Of a stretch of DNA of 64,000 bases, positions 8,751-17,670 are shown one piece after another. This DNA comes from PWQG01 sp050486205 (GTDB lineage Bacteria; Pseudomonadota; Gammaproteobacteria; Pseudomonadales; Pseudohongiellaceae). Every line of letters starts with the position of its first letter. The stretch's first letter is position 1. Position numbers and translations under genes: made by a program. A model generated the notes under the pieces. The model was not told the DNA's origin and did no database searches. It saw only the letters and a list, made by a program, of their open reading frames with translations. The stretch spans positions 310,001-374,000 of the forward strand of contig JBJHCW010000003.1 in assembly GCA_050486205.1 (NCBI GenBank), read 5' to 3'.

Positions 8751-11354
8751 ATGAACACTGAATACCGCAAGCCACTGCCGGGCACCGATCTGGACTTCTT
8801 TGACACCCGCGAGGCGGTCGACGCCATCAAGCCTGGCGCTTATGATGCCTTGCCTTATAGCTCGCGGGTACTGGCAGAGAATCTGGTGCGCAAATGTGAT
8901 CCGGCCACACTGACTGACTCATTGCGACAACTGATCGAACACAAGCGTGATCTGGATTTTCCGTGGTTCCCCGCGCGCGTGGTCTGTCACGATATCCTGG
9001 GGCAGACAGCCTTTGTGGATCTGGCAGGGCTGCGTGACGCTATTGCCGAGAGCGGCGGTGACCCGGCACAGGTGAATCCGGTGGTGCCTGTACAACTGAT
9101 TGTGGACCACTCGTTGGCTGTGGAATGTGGCGGTTTTGACCCCGACGCCTTTGCCAAAAACCGTGAGGTCGAGGATCGCCGGAATGAAGACCGCTTCCAC
9201 TTCATCGACTGGTGCAAGGAAGCCTTTGAGAATGTGGACGTGATACCGCCGGGTAACGGCATCATGCACCAGATCAATCTGGAAAAAATGTCTCCCGTTG
9301 TGCAGGTGCGCGAAGGCGTGGCGTTTCCCGACACCTGCGTGGGTACGGACAGTCATACACCACATGTGGATGCCCTGGGGGTGATTGCAGTCGGGGTAGG
9401 CGGCCTGGAAGCCGAAACTGTCATGCTGGGGCGTGCTTCCTGGATGCGCACCCCGGAAATTGTAGGGGTGGAACTCAGCGGCCGGTTACAGGCCGGCATT
9501 ACAGCCACAGACATGGTGCTGGCGCTGACCGAATTTCTGCGTAACCAGAAAGTGGTTGGGGCCTGGCTTGAATTTCATGGTGAAGGTGCCTTGTCACTCA
9601 CCCTGGGCGATCGGGCCACGGTATCCAATATGGCACCTGAATATGGCGCCACTGCAGCCATGTTTCCCATTGATGAGCAGACACTGGAATACCTCACGCT
9701 CACCGGGCGCGAAGACGCCCAGGTGAAACTGGTTGAGACCTACGCCAAACATACCGGGTTGTGGGCCGACAGTCTGAAAAATGCGCAATACGACCGGGTA
9801 CTGAAGTTTGACTTGTCCAGCGTTGTGCGCACCATGGCCGGCCCGAGCAATCCGCACGCCCGTGTGGCCACAACCGAGCTCGCCGAACGCGGAATTGCCG
9901 GTAAATGGGAAGCGGTGCCCGGGCAGATGCCAGATGGTGCCGTGATCATTGCGGCCATTACCAGCTGCACCAATACCAGTAATCCGCGCAACGTGATTGC
10001 CGCGGGCCTTATCGCGCGTAATCTCAACCGTCTGGGCCTGACCCGCAAGCCCTGGGTGAAGTCGTCTCTTGCGCCGGGTTCCAAGGCGGTAAAACTTTAC
10101 CTGGACGAGGCAGGGCTGACATCGGAGCTGGAGAAACTCGGTTTTGGAGTGGTGGGGTTTGCCTGCACAACCTGCAATGGCATGTCAGGCGCGCTGGACC
10201 CGGAGATTCAGCAGGAAATCATTGATCGCGACCTGTATGCAACAGCAGTGCTGTCTGGCAATCGCAATTTTGACGGTCGTATCCATCCTTATGCCAAACA
10301 GGCCTTTCTGGCCTCACCACCCCTGGTAGTAGCCTACGCTATTGCAGGCACCATTCGCTTTGATATAGAGCGGGACGTCCTGGGGGTTGTTGACGGCAAG
10401 GAGATCCGGCTGATTGACATCTGGCCCAGTGATGAAGAAATTGATGCGGTAGTAAAAAAGTCAGTCAAGCCACAGCAGTTCCGTGATGTCTACATCCCCA
10501 TGTTTGATCTGACTCGTGCCGAAAACAGTGGCGTGAGCCCGCTTTACGACTGGCGACCGACATCCACCTACATCCGTCGACCACCCTACTGGGAAGGCGC
10601 CCTGGCCAGTGAGCCTACGTTAAAAGGCATGCGCCCGCTGGCCATTCTCGGGGATAACATCACCACCGATCACCTGTCGCCATCCAATGCCATAATGCTG
10701 GACAGTGCCGCGGGGGAGTACCTGCACAGCATGGGGCTGCCGGAGGAGGATTTTAATTCCTACGCCACACACCGTGGCGATCACCTGACCGCACAGCGTG
10801 CCACGTTTGCCAACCCGAAACTGATCAATGAAATGGTGATAGTGGATGGTAAAGTGAAGCAGGGTTCACTGGCACGCGTTGAGCCGGAAGGCAAGATTAT
10901 GCGTATGTGGGACGCCATTGAAACCTATATGGCGCGCAAGCAGCCGTTGATCATCATTGCCGGTGCAGACTATGGTCAGGGGTCCTCGCGTGACTGGGCG
11001 GCCAAGGGCGTGCGACTCGCTGGCGTGGGAGCCATTGTGGCAGAAGGTTTCGAGCGCATACACAGGACAAACCTGATCGGTATGGGTGTGTTACCCCTTC
11101 AGTTCAAGGCCGGGACCACCCGAAAGACACTGAACCTGGATGGTACCGAGACGTACGATGTCACTGGTGACGTGGCGCCAGGCGCCGAGCTGACGTTGAT
11201 TGTAAACCGGGCGGATGGCACAAGCGCCCGGGTGCCGGTGACCTGCCGGCTGGACAGCAATGAAGAGCGGTCAGTGTTCCAGGCAGGTGGGGTGCTGCAG
11301 CGTTTTGCGCAGGATTTCCTGGAGGCCACGGTGTCATCAGGAGATCATGCATGA
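8751..11354 (+). CDS. acnD: Fe/S-dependent 2-methylisocitrate dehydratase AcnD
   Basis: 867-residue aconitase-superfamily enzyme. Cys406 (SCTNTSNP) and Cys472/Cys475 (ACTTCNGMSG) supply the [4Fe-4S] ligands; DTCVGTDSHTPH and the C-terminal swivel motif GADYGQGSSRDWAAKG are present. Length (about 868) and the immediately following prpF identify it as AcnD, which with PrpF replaces PrpD in the 2-methylcitrate cycle of propionyl-CoA breakdown, rather than the TCA enzyme AcnA. The stop overlaps the prpF start by 4 bases (ATGA), so the two are translationally coupled. The other cycle genes, prpB and prpC, are not in the window. Confidence 0.9.
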   Translation: MNTEYRKPLPGTDLDFFDTREAVDAIKPGAYDALPYSSRVLAENLVRKCDPATLTDSLRQLIEHKRDLDFPWFPARVVCHDILGQTAFVDLAGLRDAIAESGGDPAQVNPVVPVQLIVDHSLAVECGGFDPDAFAKNREVEDRRNEDRFHFIDWCKEAFENVDVIPPGNGIMHQINLEKMSPVVQVREGVAFPDTCVGTDSHTPHVDALGVIAVGVGGLEAETVMLGRASWMRTPEIVGVELSGRLQAGITATDMVLALTEFLRNQKVVGAWLEFHGEGALSLTLGDRATVSNMAPEYGATAAMFPIDEQTLEYLTLTGREDAQVKLVETYAKHTGLWADSLKNAQYDRVLKFDLSSVVRTMAGPSNPHARVATTELAERGIAGKWEAVPGQMPDGAVIIAAITSCTNTSNPRNVIAAGLIARNLNRLGLTRKPWVKSSLAPGSKAVKLYLDEAGLTSELEKLGFGVVGFACTTCNGMSGALDPEIQQEIIDRDLYATAVLSGNRNFDGRIHPYAKQAFLASPPLVVAYAIAGTIRFDIERDVLGVVDGKEIRLIDIWPSDEEIDAVVKKSVKPQQFRDVYIPMFDLTRAENSGVSPLYDWRPTSTYIRRPPYWEGALASEPTLKGMRPLAILGDNITTDHLSPSNAIMLDSAAGEYLHSMGLPEEDFNSYATHRGDHLTAQRATFANPKLINEMVIVDGKVKQGSLARVEPEGKIMRMWDAIETYMARKQPLIIIAGADYGQGSSRDWAAKGVRLAGVGAIVAEGFERIHRTNLIGMGVLPLQFKAGTTRKTLNLDGTETYDVTGDVAPGAELTLIVNRADGTSARVPVTCRLDSNEERSVFQAGGVLQRFAQDFLEATVSSGDHA

Positions 11355-12535
11355 GCGTAGCCGGACAACTGAAGATACCTGCTACTTATATTCGTGGCGG
11401 TACCAGCAAGGGTGTGTTTTTCCTGTTGCGGGATCTCCCTGAGGCTGCGCAGAAACCGGGCTTGGCAAGGGATCGATTGCTGCTGCGTGTGATTGGCAGT
11501 CCGGACCCCTATGGCAAACAGATCGACGGCATGGGTGGTGCCACCTCCAGTACCAGCAAGACCGTGATCCTGTCAAAAAGCACTCGGCCCGATCATGATG
11601 TGGATTATCTGTTTGGTCAGGTGTCCATCGATTCACCCTTTGTGGACTGGAGTGGCAACTGCGGTAATCTGTCATCGGCCGTGGGTGGTTTTGCCATCAG
11701 CAAGGGGTTGATCGAACAGTCTCGCATTCCCGACAATGGCCATTGTACGGTACGAATCTGGCAGGCCAATATTGGCAAGACCATCATCGCCCATGTACCT
11801 GTGCAAGGTGGCGAGGTGCTGGAAACAGGCGACTTTGAGCTGGACGGGGTGACCTTTCCAGCGGCAGAGGTGCAACTGGAGTTTCTTGATCCCGCCGATG
11901 ACGGCGAGGAGGGTGGAGCGCTGTTCCCCACCGGCAATCGGGTGGACGAGCTGGAGGTGCCAGGTGTCGGCACACTGAAGTGCACACTGATCAATGCCGG
12001 TATACCAACGGTTTTTGTGGAAGCACAGGCCATCGGTTACGAGGGGACCGAACTGCAGGGCGCCATCAATGAGGACAGTCGGGCCCTGGCCATGTTTGAA
12101 AGCATTCGTGCCTGTGGTGCGTTGAAAATGGGGCTGATCCAGGATGTCAGCGAGGCGGCGGGTCGTCAGCATACGCCCAAGATTGCCTTTGTGGCGCCTC
12201 CACGGGACTATATAGCTTCCAGCGGACGATCAATAAAAGCAGCAGAGATAGACCTGCTTGTTCGCGCCCTGTCCATGGGCAAGTTGCATCATGCCATGAT
12301 GGGCACGGCAGCGGTGGCCATTGGCACTGCGGCGGCTGTACCGGGCACTCTGGTTAACCTGGCAGCCGGCGGTGGCGAGCGAACCGCAGTGACCTTCGGG
12401 CATCCGTCGGGCACTTTACGCGTGGGCGCCGAGGCCACGAGCAGCAATAACAAATGGGTGGTGAAAAAGGCCATCATGAGTCGCAGTGCCCGAGTGCTGA
12501 TGGACGGGTGGGTGCACATACCCGTCGCGCAATGA
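11351..12535 (+). CDS. prpF: AcnD-accessory isomerase PrpF
   Basis: 394-residue member of the PrpF family with the diaminopimelate-epimerase fold. It starts with the family motif IPATYIRGGTSKGVFFL, followed by IGSPDPYGKQIDGMGGATSSTSKTV in two adjoining blocks and DWSGNCGNLSSAVGGFAI. PrpF supports AcnD in the methylcitrate cycle and is thought to isomerise trans- to cis-aconitate-type intermediates. Its ATG overlaps the acnD stop. The gene ends 1 base from the convergent GNAT gene. Confidence 0.9.
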   Translation: MSVAGQLKIPATYIRGGTSKGVFFLLRDLPEAAQKPGLARDRLLLRVIGSPDPYGKQIDGMGGATSSTSKTVILSKSTRPDHDVDYLFGQVSIDSPFVDWSGNCGNLSSAVGGFAISKGLIEQSRIPDNGHCTVRIWQANIGKTIIAHVPVQGGEVLETGDFELDGVTFPAAEVQLEFLDPADDGEEGGALFPTGNRVDELEVPGVGTLKCTLINAGIPTVFVEAQAIGYEGTELQGAINEDSRALAMFESIRACGALKMGLIQDVSEAAGRQHTPKIAFVAPPRDYIASSGRSIKAAEIDLLVRALSMGKLHHAMMGTAAVAIGTAAAVPGTLVNLAAGGGERTAVTFGHPSGTLRVGAEATSSNNKWVVKKAIMSRSARVLMDGWVHIPVAQ

Positions 12536-12536
12536 A

Positions 12537-12998
12537 TTACCGCTCCGGCAGTATGCTTTTTTCCATGCGCACATGCGGGATGCTGACCTCAATAAACGCT
12601 TCGCTTGTTACCCGGTAACCCAGTTTCTGATAAAACGGCACTGCCGTGACACGGGCATGCATCACGACGCCCTGAACACCGTTAGCGGCCAACCAACACT
12701 CAATGGCCTGAATCAGAACTCGACCAGCGCCTTGCCCCTGATAGGCCTCGGCGACAGCCATTTGCCGGAGTTTTGCAAGTCCGTTGTCCAGCGGAACGAC
12801 AACGGCGCAGGCGATCAGGCAGGCTGACTCATTGAACAGACCCCAATGGCGTTGACCTGACTCCTGTGCCGGGTCCTCGTCGTAGAGCGACAATCCCAGT
12901 GGCGCTCGCAGCACAGCATGGCGCAGGGCACAGGCAGCAGCATAGTCGCTGCTGCCATGCTCAATCTGTCGGACTGTGGTTTGTGTCAGTTGTACCAT
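12537..12998 (-). CDS. GNAT-family N-acetyltransferase
   Basis: About 153 residues. The acetyl-CoA-binding motif A is visible as LRQMAVAEAYQGQGAGRVLIQAIE, with the Q/RxxGxG/A loop as QGQGAG, followed by ANGVQGVVMHARVTAVPFYQKLGY typical of motif B. The substrate cannot be told. I chose the ATG at 12998 because longer starts (ATG 13037, GTG 13052) would overlap the divergent thpR start, though no strong ribosome-binding site is seen for any of them. It is convergent with prpF and divergent from thpR. Confidence 0.8.
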   Translation of the reverse strand: MVQLTQTTVRQIEHGSSDYAAACALRHAVLRAPLGLSLYDEDPAQESGQRHWGLFNESACLIACAVVVPLDNGLAKLRQMAVAEAYQGQGAGRVLIQAIECWLAANGVQGVVMHARVTAVPFYQKLGYRVTSEAFIEVSIPHVRMEKSILPER

Positions 12999-13042
12999 CT
13001 GTTGATTCTGCAGTGTAACGTGTGAATTTGGAAACATTTGTA

Positions 13043-13636
13043 ATGATCGCACAAGAGAACCCGGCTGGCAGCTCGGGAACGAATCTTCGGCTTTTCTTTG
13101 GCATAGCCTGCCCGGCCTTGCCGAGCATCATCGAGCTGCGTGAAGAACTCCGGGACCATGGCGCCGGGTTGCGGCTGGTTCCGCTGCAGAACCTGCATCT
13201 GACGCTGCGCTTCCTGGGAACAGTGGACGCCCTGGATATCGCAGGCATCTGTGAGCGTGCGGAGCCGCTGCTAAGCGGCATTGGTCGCTTTGACATGACG
13301 CTGAAGGGCCTGGGGCGGTTCCCGCGAGCGCTGTGGATTGGCGCGGAACTGCCGCCACATGTGCATACGCTGGTGGCGACCCTGAACCAGACTCTTGACC
13401 AGACTCTTGACCAGACCCAGGCAGGCCCGGGCATCCGGCAGTCTGACCAGCCGTTTTGTCCGCACGTTACCGTGGCAAGACTCGCAAAAAGTGCAGGGCT
13501 GGCTTCGACAGCTGACCTGACAGCGCGCCATGCTGGCACACATTTTGGTCGTGTTCCGGTTGACGCTGTGCATCTGTACAGCTCGGAATCCGGGCCGGGT
13601 GGTGTCAGATACAGACCCGTTCAAACCTTCACCTGA
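13043..13636 (+). CDS. thpR: RNA 2',3'-cyclic phosphodiesterase (2H family)
   Basis: 197-residue 2H phosphoesterase of the LigT/ThpR family, which opens 2',3'-cyclic phosphate ends of RNA. Both catalytic HxT motifs are present: HLTLRFLG near residue 54 and HVTVARL near residue 142. The N-terminal LRLFFGIACP strand is typical. ATG 13043 is preferred over an upstream GTG at 13022. Between the two halves lies an in-frame 12-base tandem duplication (two CAGACTCTTGAC units, 13388-13411) that inserts the peptide repeat TLDQTLDQ in a surface loop. Confidence 0.85.
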   Translation: MIAQENPAGSSGTNLRLFFGIACPALPSIIELREELRDHGAGLRLVPLQNLHLTLRFLGTVDALDIAGICERAEPLLSGIGRFDMTLKGLGRFPRALWIGAELPPHVHTLVATLNQTLDQTLDQTQAGPGIRQSDQPFCPHVTVARLAKSAGLASTADLTARHAGTHFGRVPVDAVHLYSSESGPGGVRYRPVQTFT

Positions 13637-13672
13637 ACAGATTCAGGCGATGTCAGTGCGGCTCCTGTGAGC

Positions 13673-14311
13673 TCACTGAAGGTGAAGTGACACATCACCA
13701 ACCCCGACATTGATCCGGACACGGTGGTCGCCACGGCCGTGTCCGGACGACTTGCTGCTCACCAGGGCACGACGCTCTGTGTTGTCTTCGTTGCCGGACA
13801 GGCCCGACAATGAGGTGTCACCAACGCGTGCGTCCAGATCGATGGCTCCGGTTGACGCAAGTGATGCCACCAGATCCGCGGCACCGACTCCCAGGTTGAT
13901 GTCCACCGCGCCCGCCGGCAGATTGCCCTCAACGGTGCCAACGCCGCCATCAATCTCCAGATACGCCATTGCGGGCAGTCGTATCACCCAGTCCGAACGC
14001 ACATTACTCTCGTCGAAACCCAGGCGCAATGTGTTCTGGCTGGAGCGATGAGACAGATCCATCGACTGGATGTCCGGGTTGCGGCGGAAAAGGCCGCGGC
14101 TGTTTTCCCGCTTGATCGTCAGCTCGACTTCAATACGATCAGAGGTGCTGGTTTCAAGCTGTATTGTGCCAACACGGAACTCCAGTATCAGTCGGTCCAC
14201 GTTCGTGGTGTCAAACTCATGGTGGCGTACCACATGTTCCTGGGCAGCGGCCATTGCCGATGTCAGGGCCAGCAAGGTGAGGGAGGCGAGCAATTTAATT
14301 GAGGTATTCAT
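13673..14311 (-). CDS. Exported DUF4097-like beta-helix protein
   Basis: 212-residue secreted protein. The ATG at 14311 gives a clean Sec signal peptide (MNTSIKLLASLTLLALTSAM, cleavage near AAAQ) and has AAGGA about 9 bases upstream; a longer frame upstream lacks this logic. The mature part is a series of short beta strands with Gly/Asp turns (FRVGTIQLETSTSDRIEVEL, DGGVGTVEGNLPAGAVDINL, VGVGDVSLHL), as in DUF4097 'putative adhesin' proteins. Function is unknown; periplasmic or envelope location is likely. It is divergent from the DUF5916 gene with 289 bases between. Confidence 0.6.
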   Translation of the reverse strand: MNTSIKLLASLTLLALTSAMAAAQEHVVRHHEFDTTNVDRLILEFRVGTIQLETSTSDRIEVELTIKRENSRGLFRRNPDIQSMDLSHRSSQNTLRLGFDESNVRSDWVIRLPAMAYLEIDGGVGTVEGNLPAGAVDINLGVGAADLVASLASTGAIDLDARVGDTSLSGLSGNEDNTERRALVSSKSSGHGRGDHRVRINVGVGDVSLHLQ

Positions 14312-14600
14312 TTTGACGGTCCTTGGAGCTGATTTGTCTGTAGAGTTTGTCTGCCTTGGGTTTTGCAACTCCTGTGCCAGTCACTAAATATCAATAAAAA
14401 CAGAGAGATGCTTGTATTTGTTGTTGGGTCTCGATGCAGGGCATGGTAAAAATCGCCAATTATTGGGTTATCTATTCTCGCCTGAGCCGCACAGGATACG
14501 CTCCAGGTGCTATTTGCAACGATTTGTAGCCCCACTGTGATGGTCAGTTCAAAACCGGTATAGTCCCTGTTAACAATAATTCTGACAAGTTGTCAATATT
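14312..14600. other. Divergent intergenic region with TetR-type dyad
   Basis: This AT-rich 289-base region separates the DUF4097-like gene from the DUF5916 gene. I see no small gene in it. The only clear structure is the palindrome TGACAA-G-TTGTCA at 14583-14595, five bases before the proposed DUF5916 start. Confidence 0.5.
14583..14596. promoter_or_regulatory. Palindrome matching the TetR-type operator at 52088
   Basis: TGACAAGTTGTCAA has 6-base perfect arms around a single G. It matches 14 consecutive bases of the 15-base palindrome found between the RND adaptor and its TetR regulator at 52088-52102 (read on the opposite strand). It may place the DUF5916 gene in the same regulon; this is inference. 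Confidence 0.45.
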
Positions 14601-17060
14601 ATGGCAGAGACCATGCAAGAGACCATGCAAGAGACCGTGCAAGAGACCGTGCAAAAATATAAAAACAGGCCGTCGGCGTTATTCCAGTCCAGTGTTTTCC
14701 TCACGCTGCTGTTCTCCCTGCTGCTTGCCAATGTGGCCGCGGCCCAGCAAGCGCTGCCACAGCTGATCCGTATTTCAGAAAGCGAAGCTCGCATCACGCT
14801 TGACGGGCGCATGGATGAACCCGTCTGGCAGCGCGTTCCGGTGATCGAAGGCATGCGGGTGATCACGCCAGATACATTGGCTGAACCCGCCTATCGCACA
14901 GAAACCCGGATCTTCTACACGGATCGCGGCATTTACGTTGGCGTGATGAATCATCAACCCGAGGGCAGTCATGTTGCCCGTATGACGCCGCGGGATACAA
15001 GGCTGGAGAGAGACGGGTTCAACATCAGCATAGACGCCTCGGGCGAGGGACGGTACGGCTACATGATCCGTATCAATCTGGGCGGCTCCAAATCCGATGG
15101 TACGATTCTGCCGGAGCGGCAGAACAATATGCAGTGGGATGGTCCGTGGGACGCGGAAACCAGCATTGTTGAAGGTGGCTGGGTGGCGGAGATGTTCATT
15201 CCCTGGTCCATGATGGCCTTGCCGCAGGCCTCTGGCGATTCCCGGCGCATCGGGATATATCTCGAGCGCCAGGTCGGCTCGCTGAACGAGACCTGGTCCT
15301 GGCCGCCATTGCCCAGCACATCCAATGAATTCCTGTCTGCATTTCAGAGATTCGAGATAGAAAATATCGAGCCGGCCACACAGGTCACCTGGTATCCCTA
15401 CTTGTCCGCCACGCATGACGCGATTCGTAATGAATCCGAATTGCGAGCCGGTGTAGAAGTGTTCTGGCGCCCGAGCACCAACACCCAGCTGTCGGCCACC
15501 TTGAATCCGGATTTTGGTACTGTTGAATCCGATGATGTGGTAGTGAACCTGACAGCGTTTGAAACGTTTTTCCCCGAAAAGCGAGCGTTTTTCCTGGAAG
15601 GGCAGGATGTGTTCAGTACGTCTCCGCGTAACCAGAGCGCACGGGGACCCGGTGGTCCCACAACCTTGCTCAATACGCGCCGAATCGGCGGTGCTGCCCG
15701 TTACGATCTGCCCCCGAATGTGACAGTGGCAGCAACCGATCTGAGCGCGCCCACTGAGCTTGTCGGTGCTGGCAAGTTCACCGGGCAGAGCGGTGGTTTG
15801 CGATATGGCACACTGATCGCTGTTGAGGATGACAGTGTGATCCGCGGCATTGCACCGGATGGGTCACGCGTTCGCGTGGAAGCCGAGGGCCGGGATTTTG
15901 CAGTGGGACGGTTGTTGTATGAGCAGACGGTGGCGTCGGGCCGTAGATCCATAGGCTGGATGGGTACCCACGTGTCACATTCCGATATCGATGCCACGGT
16001 CAACGGCGTGGACATGCATTACTTTTCCTCTGATGCCCGATGGTTGTTTGACGGCCAAGTGGTTCATAGTGACGTCAATGATACGCGTGGTAACGGTGCC
16101 TTTGCCGATGTCATCTTTCAACCGCAGCGCGGTCGCCAGCACCGGATTGCAGCCGGTTACCACGATGACAGCCTGGAGCTCAATACATTGGGTTTTCTGA
16201 CCCGCAACGATCTGGTTCATCTGGATTACAACTACACACGTAATGAATCCAACATCGAGGGACTGCGATCACGTAGCACCAGTATTTTCTGGTTCAATCA
16301 GTACAACACGGGCGGTGATCCGGTGCGTCAGGGATTGTTCGGTACGCGCAACTATACTTTCCTGAACAATCACGCCCTGATGACCAGCCTGCGCTATTAT
16401 CATCGACGGGTTGATGATCGTTTGGGTCGAGGCAGTGGTGACTTCTACGTGCCTGGACGCTGGCAGTTGGTACTGAACTGGGACTCGGATCCTTCTCGCC
16501 CGCTGCGTTATCATCTTGGCATGGATGCCAATACAGAGGATCTTGGAGAAAGCTTTCTGACAACCAGCGCAGGGGTCAACTATCGTCCGGTGGACAATTT
16601 TTCGATTAACGTGCATGTCGCCTATTCGGACCGCAAGGGTTTGCTTGTCTACCGTGGTAGCGGGCGGTATACCAGTTACGAAGGCAGCCAGTGGTCGCCG
16701 GAATTCACCATGGACTATTTCATCAGCGCCCGTCAGCAATTGAGACTGGGCATGCAGTGGACCGGACTCAAGGCCTGGGGTAACAAGTTCTACCAGGTCA
16801 ACCCGGATCGTACCGAGCGGCTCCGTGAGGTGGCTGACCCTGCCAATGGCATGGACAATTTCACCATCAGCCGTATGGCGTTCCAGGCGCGCTATCGCTG
16901 GGAGATAGCGCCGTTGTCGGACCTGTTTGTGGTGTATACCCGCGGTGCCAATCTGCCGGGCAATACCTTCGACGACTACCCGGGTTTGCTGCAGCAGGCC
17001 TGGCAGGAACCGGTTCTGGACAGCATTGTGGTCAAACTGAGATACCGTCTGGGTTCATAG
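14601..17060 (+). CDS. DUF5916 outer-membrane protein with CBM9-like N-terminal domain
   Basis: 819-residue exported protein. After a signal peptide (LFQSSVFLTLLFSLLLANVA, AAQQ) comes a CBM9-like domain (residues about 50-250: RITLDGRMDEPVWQRVPVI, TETRIFYTDRGIYVGV) and then the DUF5916 region, which reads as beta strands of an outer-membrane barrel (SATLNPDFGTVESDDVVVNL, FFPEKRAFFLEGQDVFST) ending in VKLRYRLGS. Function is unproven; members are often predicted surface or hydrolase-associated proteins. The N-terminus is odd: four 12-base tandem units (14607-14654) give MAETMQETMQETVQETVQ, each unit containing an in-frame ATG or GTG, so the true start could be any of five codons. No good ribosome-binding site precedes 14601. 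The 3' end overlaps the Lrp gene by 6 bases. Confidence 0.75.
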   Translation: MAETMQETMQETVQETVQKYKNRPSALFQSSVFLTLLFSLLLANVAAAQQALPQLIRISESEARITLDGRMDEPVWQRVPVIEGMRVITPDTLAEPAYRTETRIFYTDRGIYVGVMNHQPEGSHVARMTPRDTRLERDGFNISIDASGEGRYGYMIRINLGGSKSDGTILPERQNNMQWDGPWDAETSIVEGGWVAEMFIPWSMMALPQASGDSRRIGIYLERQVGSLNETWSWPPLPSTSNEFLSAFQRFEIENIEPATQVTWYPYLSATHDAIRNESELRAGVEVFWRPSTNTQLSATLNPDFGTVESDDVVVNLTAFETFFPEKRAFFLEGQDVFSTSPRNQSARGPGGPTTLLNTRRIGGAARYDLPPNVTVAATDLSAPTELVGAGKFTGQSGGLRYGTLIAVEDDSVIRGIAPDGSRVRVEAEGRDFAVGRLLYEQTVASGRRSIGWMGTHVSHSDIDATVNGVDMHYFSSDARWLFDGQVVHSDVNDTRGNGAFADVIFQPQRGRQHRIAAGYHDDSLELNTLGFLTRNDLVHLDYNYTRNESNIEGLRSRSTSIFWFNQYNTGGDPVRQGLFGTRNYTFLNNHALMTSLRYYHRRVDDRLGRGSGDFYVPGRWQLVLNWDSDPSRPLRYHLGMDANTEDLGESFLTTSAGVNYRPVDNFSINVHVAYSDRKGLLVYRGSGRYTSYEGSQWSPEFTMDYFISARQQLRLGMQWTGLKAWGNKFYQVNPDRTERLREVADPANGMDNFTISRMAFQARYRWEIAPLSDLFVVYTRGANLPGNTFDDYPGLLQQAWQEPVLDSIVVKLRYRLGS
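14607..14654 (+). repeat. Four 12-bp tandem units at the DUF5916 gene start
   Basis: The unit GAGACC(A/G)TGCAA is repeated four times (14607-14618, 14619-14630, 14631-14642, 14643-14654). Units 1-2 carry ATG, units 3-4 GTG. Gain or loss of a unit keeps the frame and changes the number of possible starts. Confidence 0.9.
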
Positions 17061-17507
17061 TGGCAGTGCAGTGCTGGTCTTGATCTCCTCCATGACAAAA
17101 CTCGCTGTGACGTCGAACAGATCGGCGTCTATGAGGCGTTGGTACAAACGATCATAACCCGGCATGTCGGCCACCACAGCCTTTATCAGGTAGTCAATCT
17201 GTCCGCCCAGTCGGTAGACATCCAGCACACCTTCCACATCCTGCACCACCCGACGGAACTGTTCTGCCCAGGCCGTGTTGTGCTGGTTTGTGCGTATGGT
17301 GATAAACACGGTCAGCCCCAGACCAAGCTTTGACGGGTCCAGCAAGGTGACCCGTTGCCTGATGACGCCGGTGTTCTCCAGTTTCTGAATGCGCCGCCAG
17401 CACGCTGACTTGGAAATACCCACGCGCTCTGCCAGTTCACCCACCGAAAGTGAGGCATCGGCCTGCAGCAGTTTCAGAAGTTTTCTGTCCTGTGGATCTA
17501 TGACCAT
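17055..17507 (-). CDS. Lrp/AsnC family transcriptional regulator
   Basis: 150-residue regulator. From the ATG at 17507 it reads DPQDRKLLKLLQADASLSVG, then the helix-turn-helix ELAERVGISKSACWRRIQKLENTGVI, then the RAM ligand-binding domain (LGLTVFITIRTNQ, DVEGVLDVYRLGGQIDYLIKAVVADMPGYD). Size is typical. The frame extends upstream with no family support, so the shorter start is used. Lrp/AsnC proteins usually sense amino acids. The divergent neighbour is a PLP-dependent class V aminotransferase, its likely target, with a perfect palindrome between them at 17554-17568. The 3' end overlaps the DUF5916 gene by 6 bases. Confidence 0.88.
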   Translation of the reverse strand: MVIDPQDRKLLKLLQADASLSVGELAERVGISKSACWRRIQKLENTGVIRQRVTLLDPSKLGLGLTVFITIRTNQHNTAWAEQFRRVVQDVEGVLDVYRLGGQIDYLIKAVVADMPGYDRLYQRLIDADLFDVTASFVMEEIKTSTALPL

Positions 17508-17553
17508 TGTTATCACCAGTAAAAGTACTTTATCTCTACAATAATTTATTTTG

Positions 17554-17568
17554 CGGAACATTGTTCCG
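17554..17568. promoter_or_regulatory. Palindrome between lrp-type gene and aminotransferase gene
   Basis: CGGAACA-T-TGTTCCG is a perfect 15-base dyad 47 bases upstream of the Lrp-type start and 103 bases upstream of the aminotransferase start. The surrounding AT-rich bases suit overlapping promoters. It is the best candidate operator for the Lrp/AsnC protein (inference). Confidence 0.6.
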
Positions 17569-17670
17569 ATAATATCAGATTTCAATGCACAAATAGGGAC
17601 AATGTGTCGGGCAGGCGGCGCTATCATAATACCTCGGTATGTATCTGGAAGTTTTGTGCAAGGGTGAACC

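Noticed and set aside
14607..14654. Tandem units considered as a CRISPR-like array
   Set aside because: No spacers; units are 12 bp and coding.
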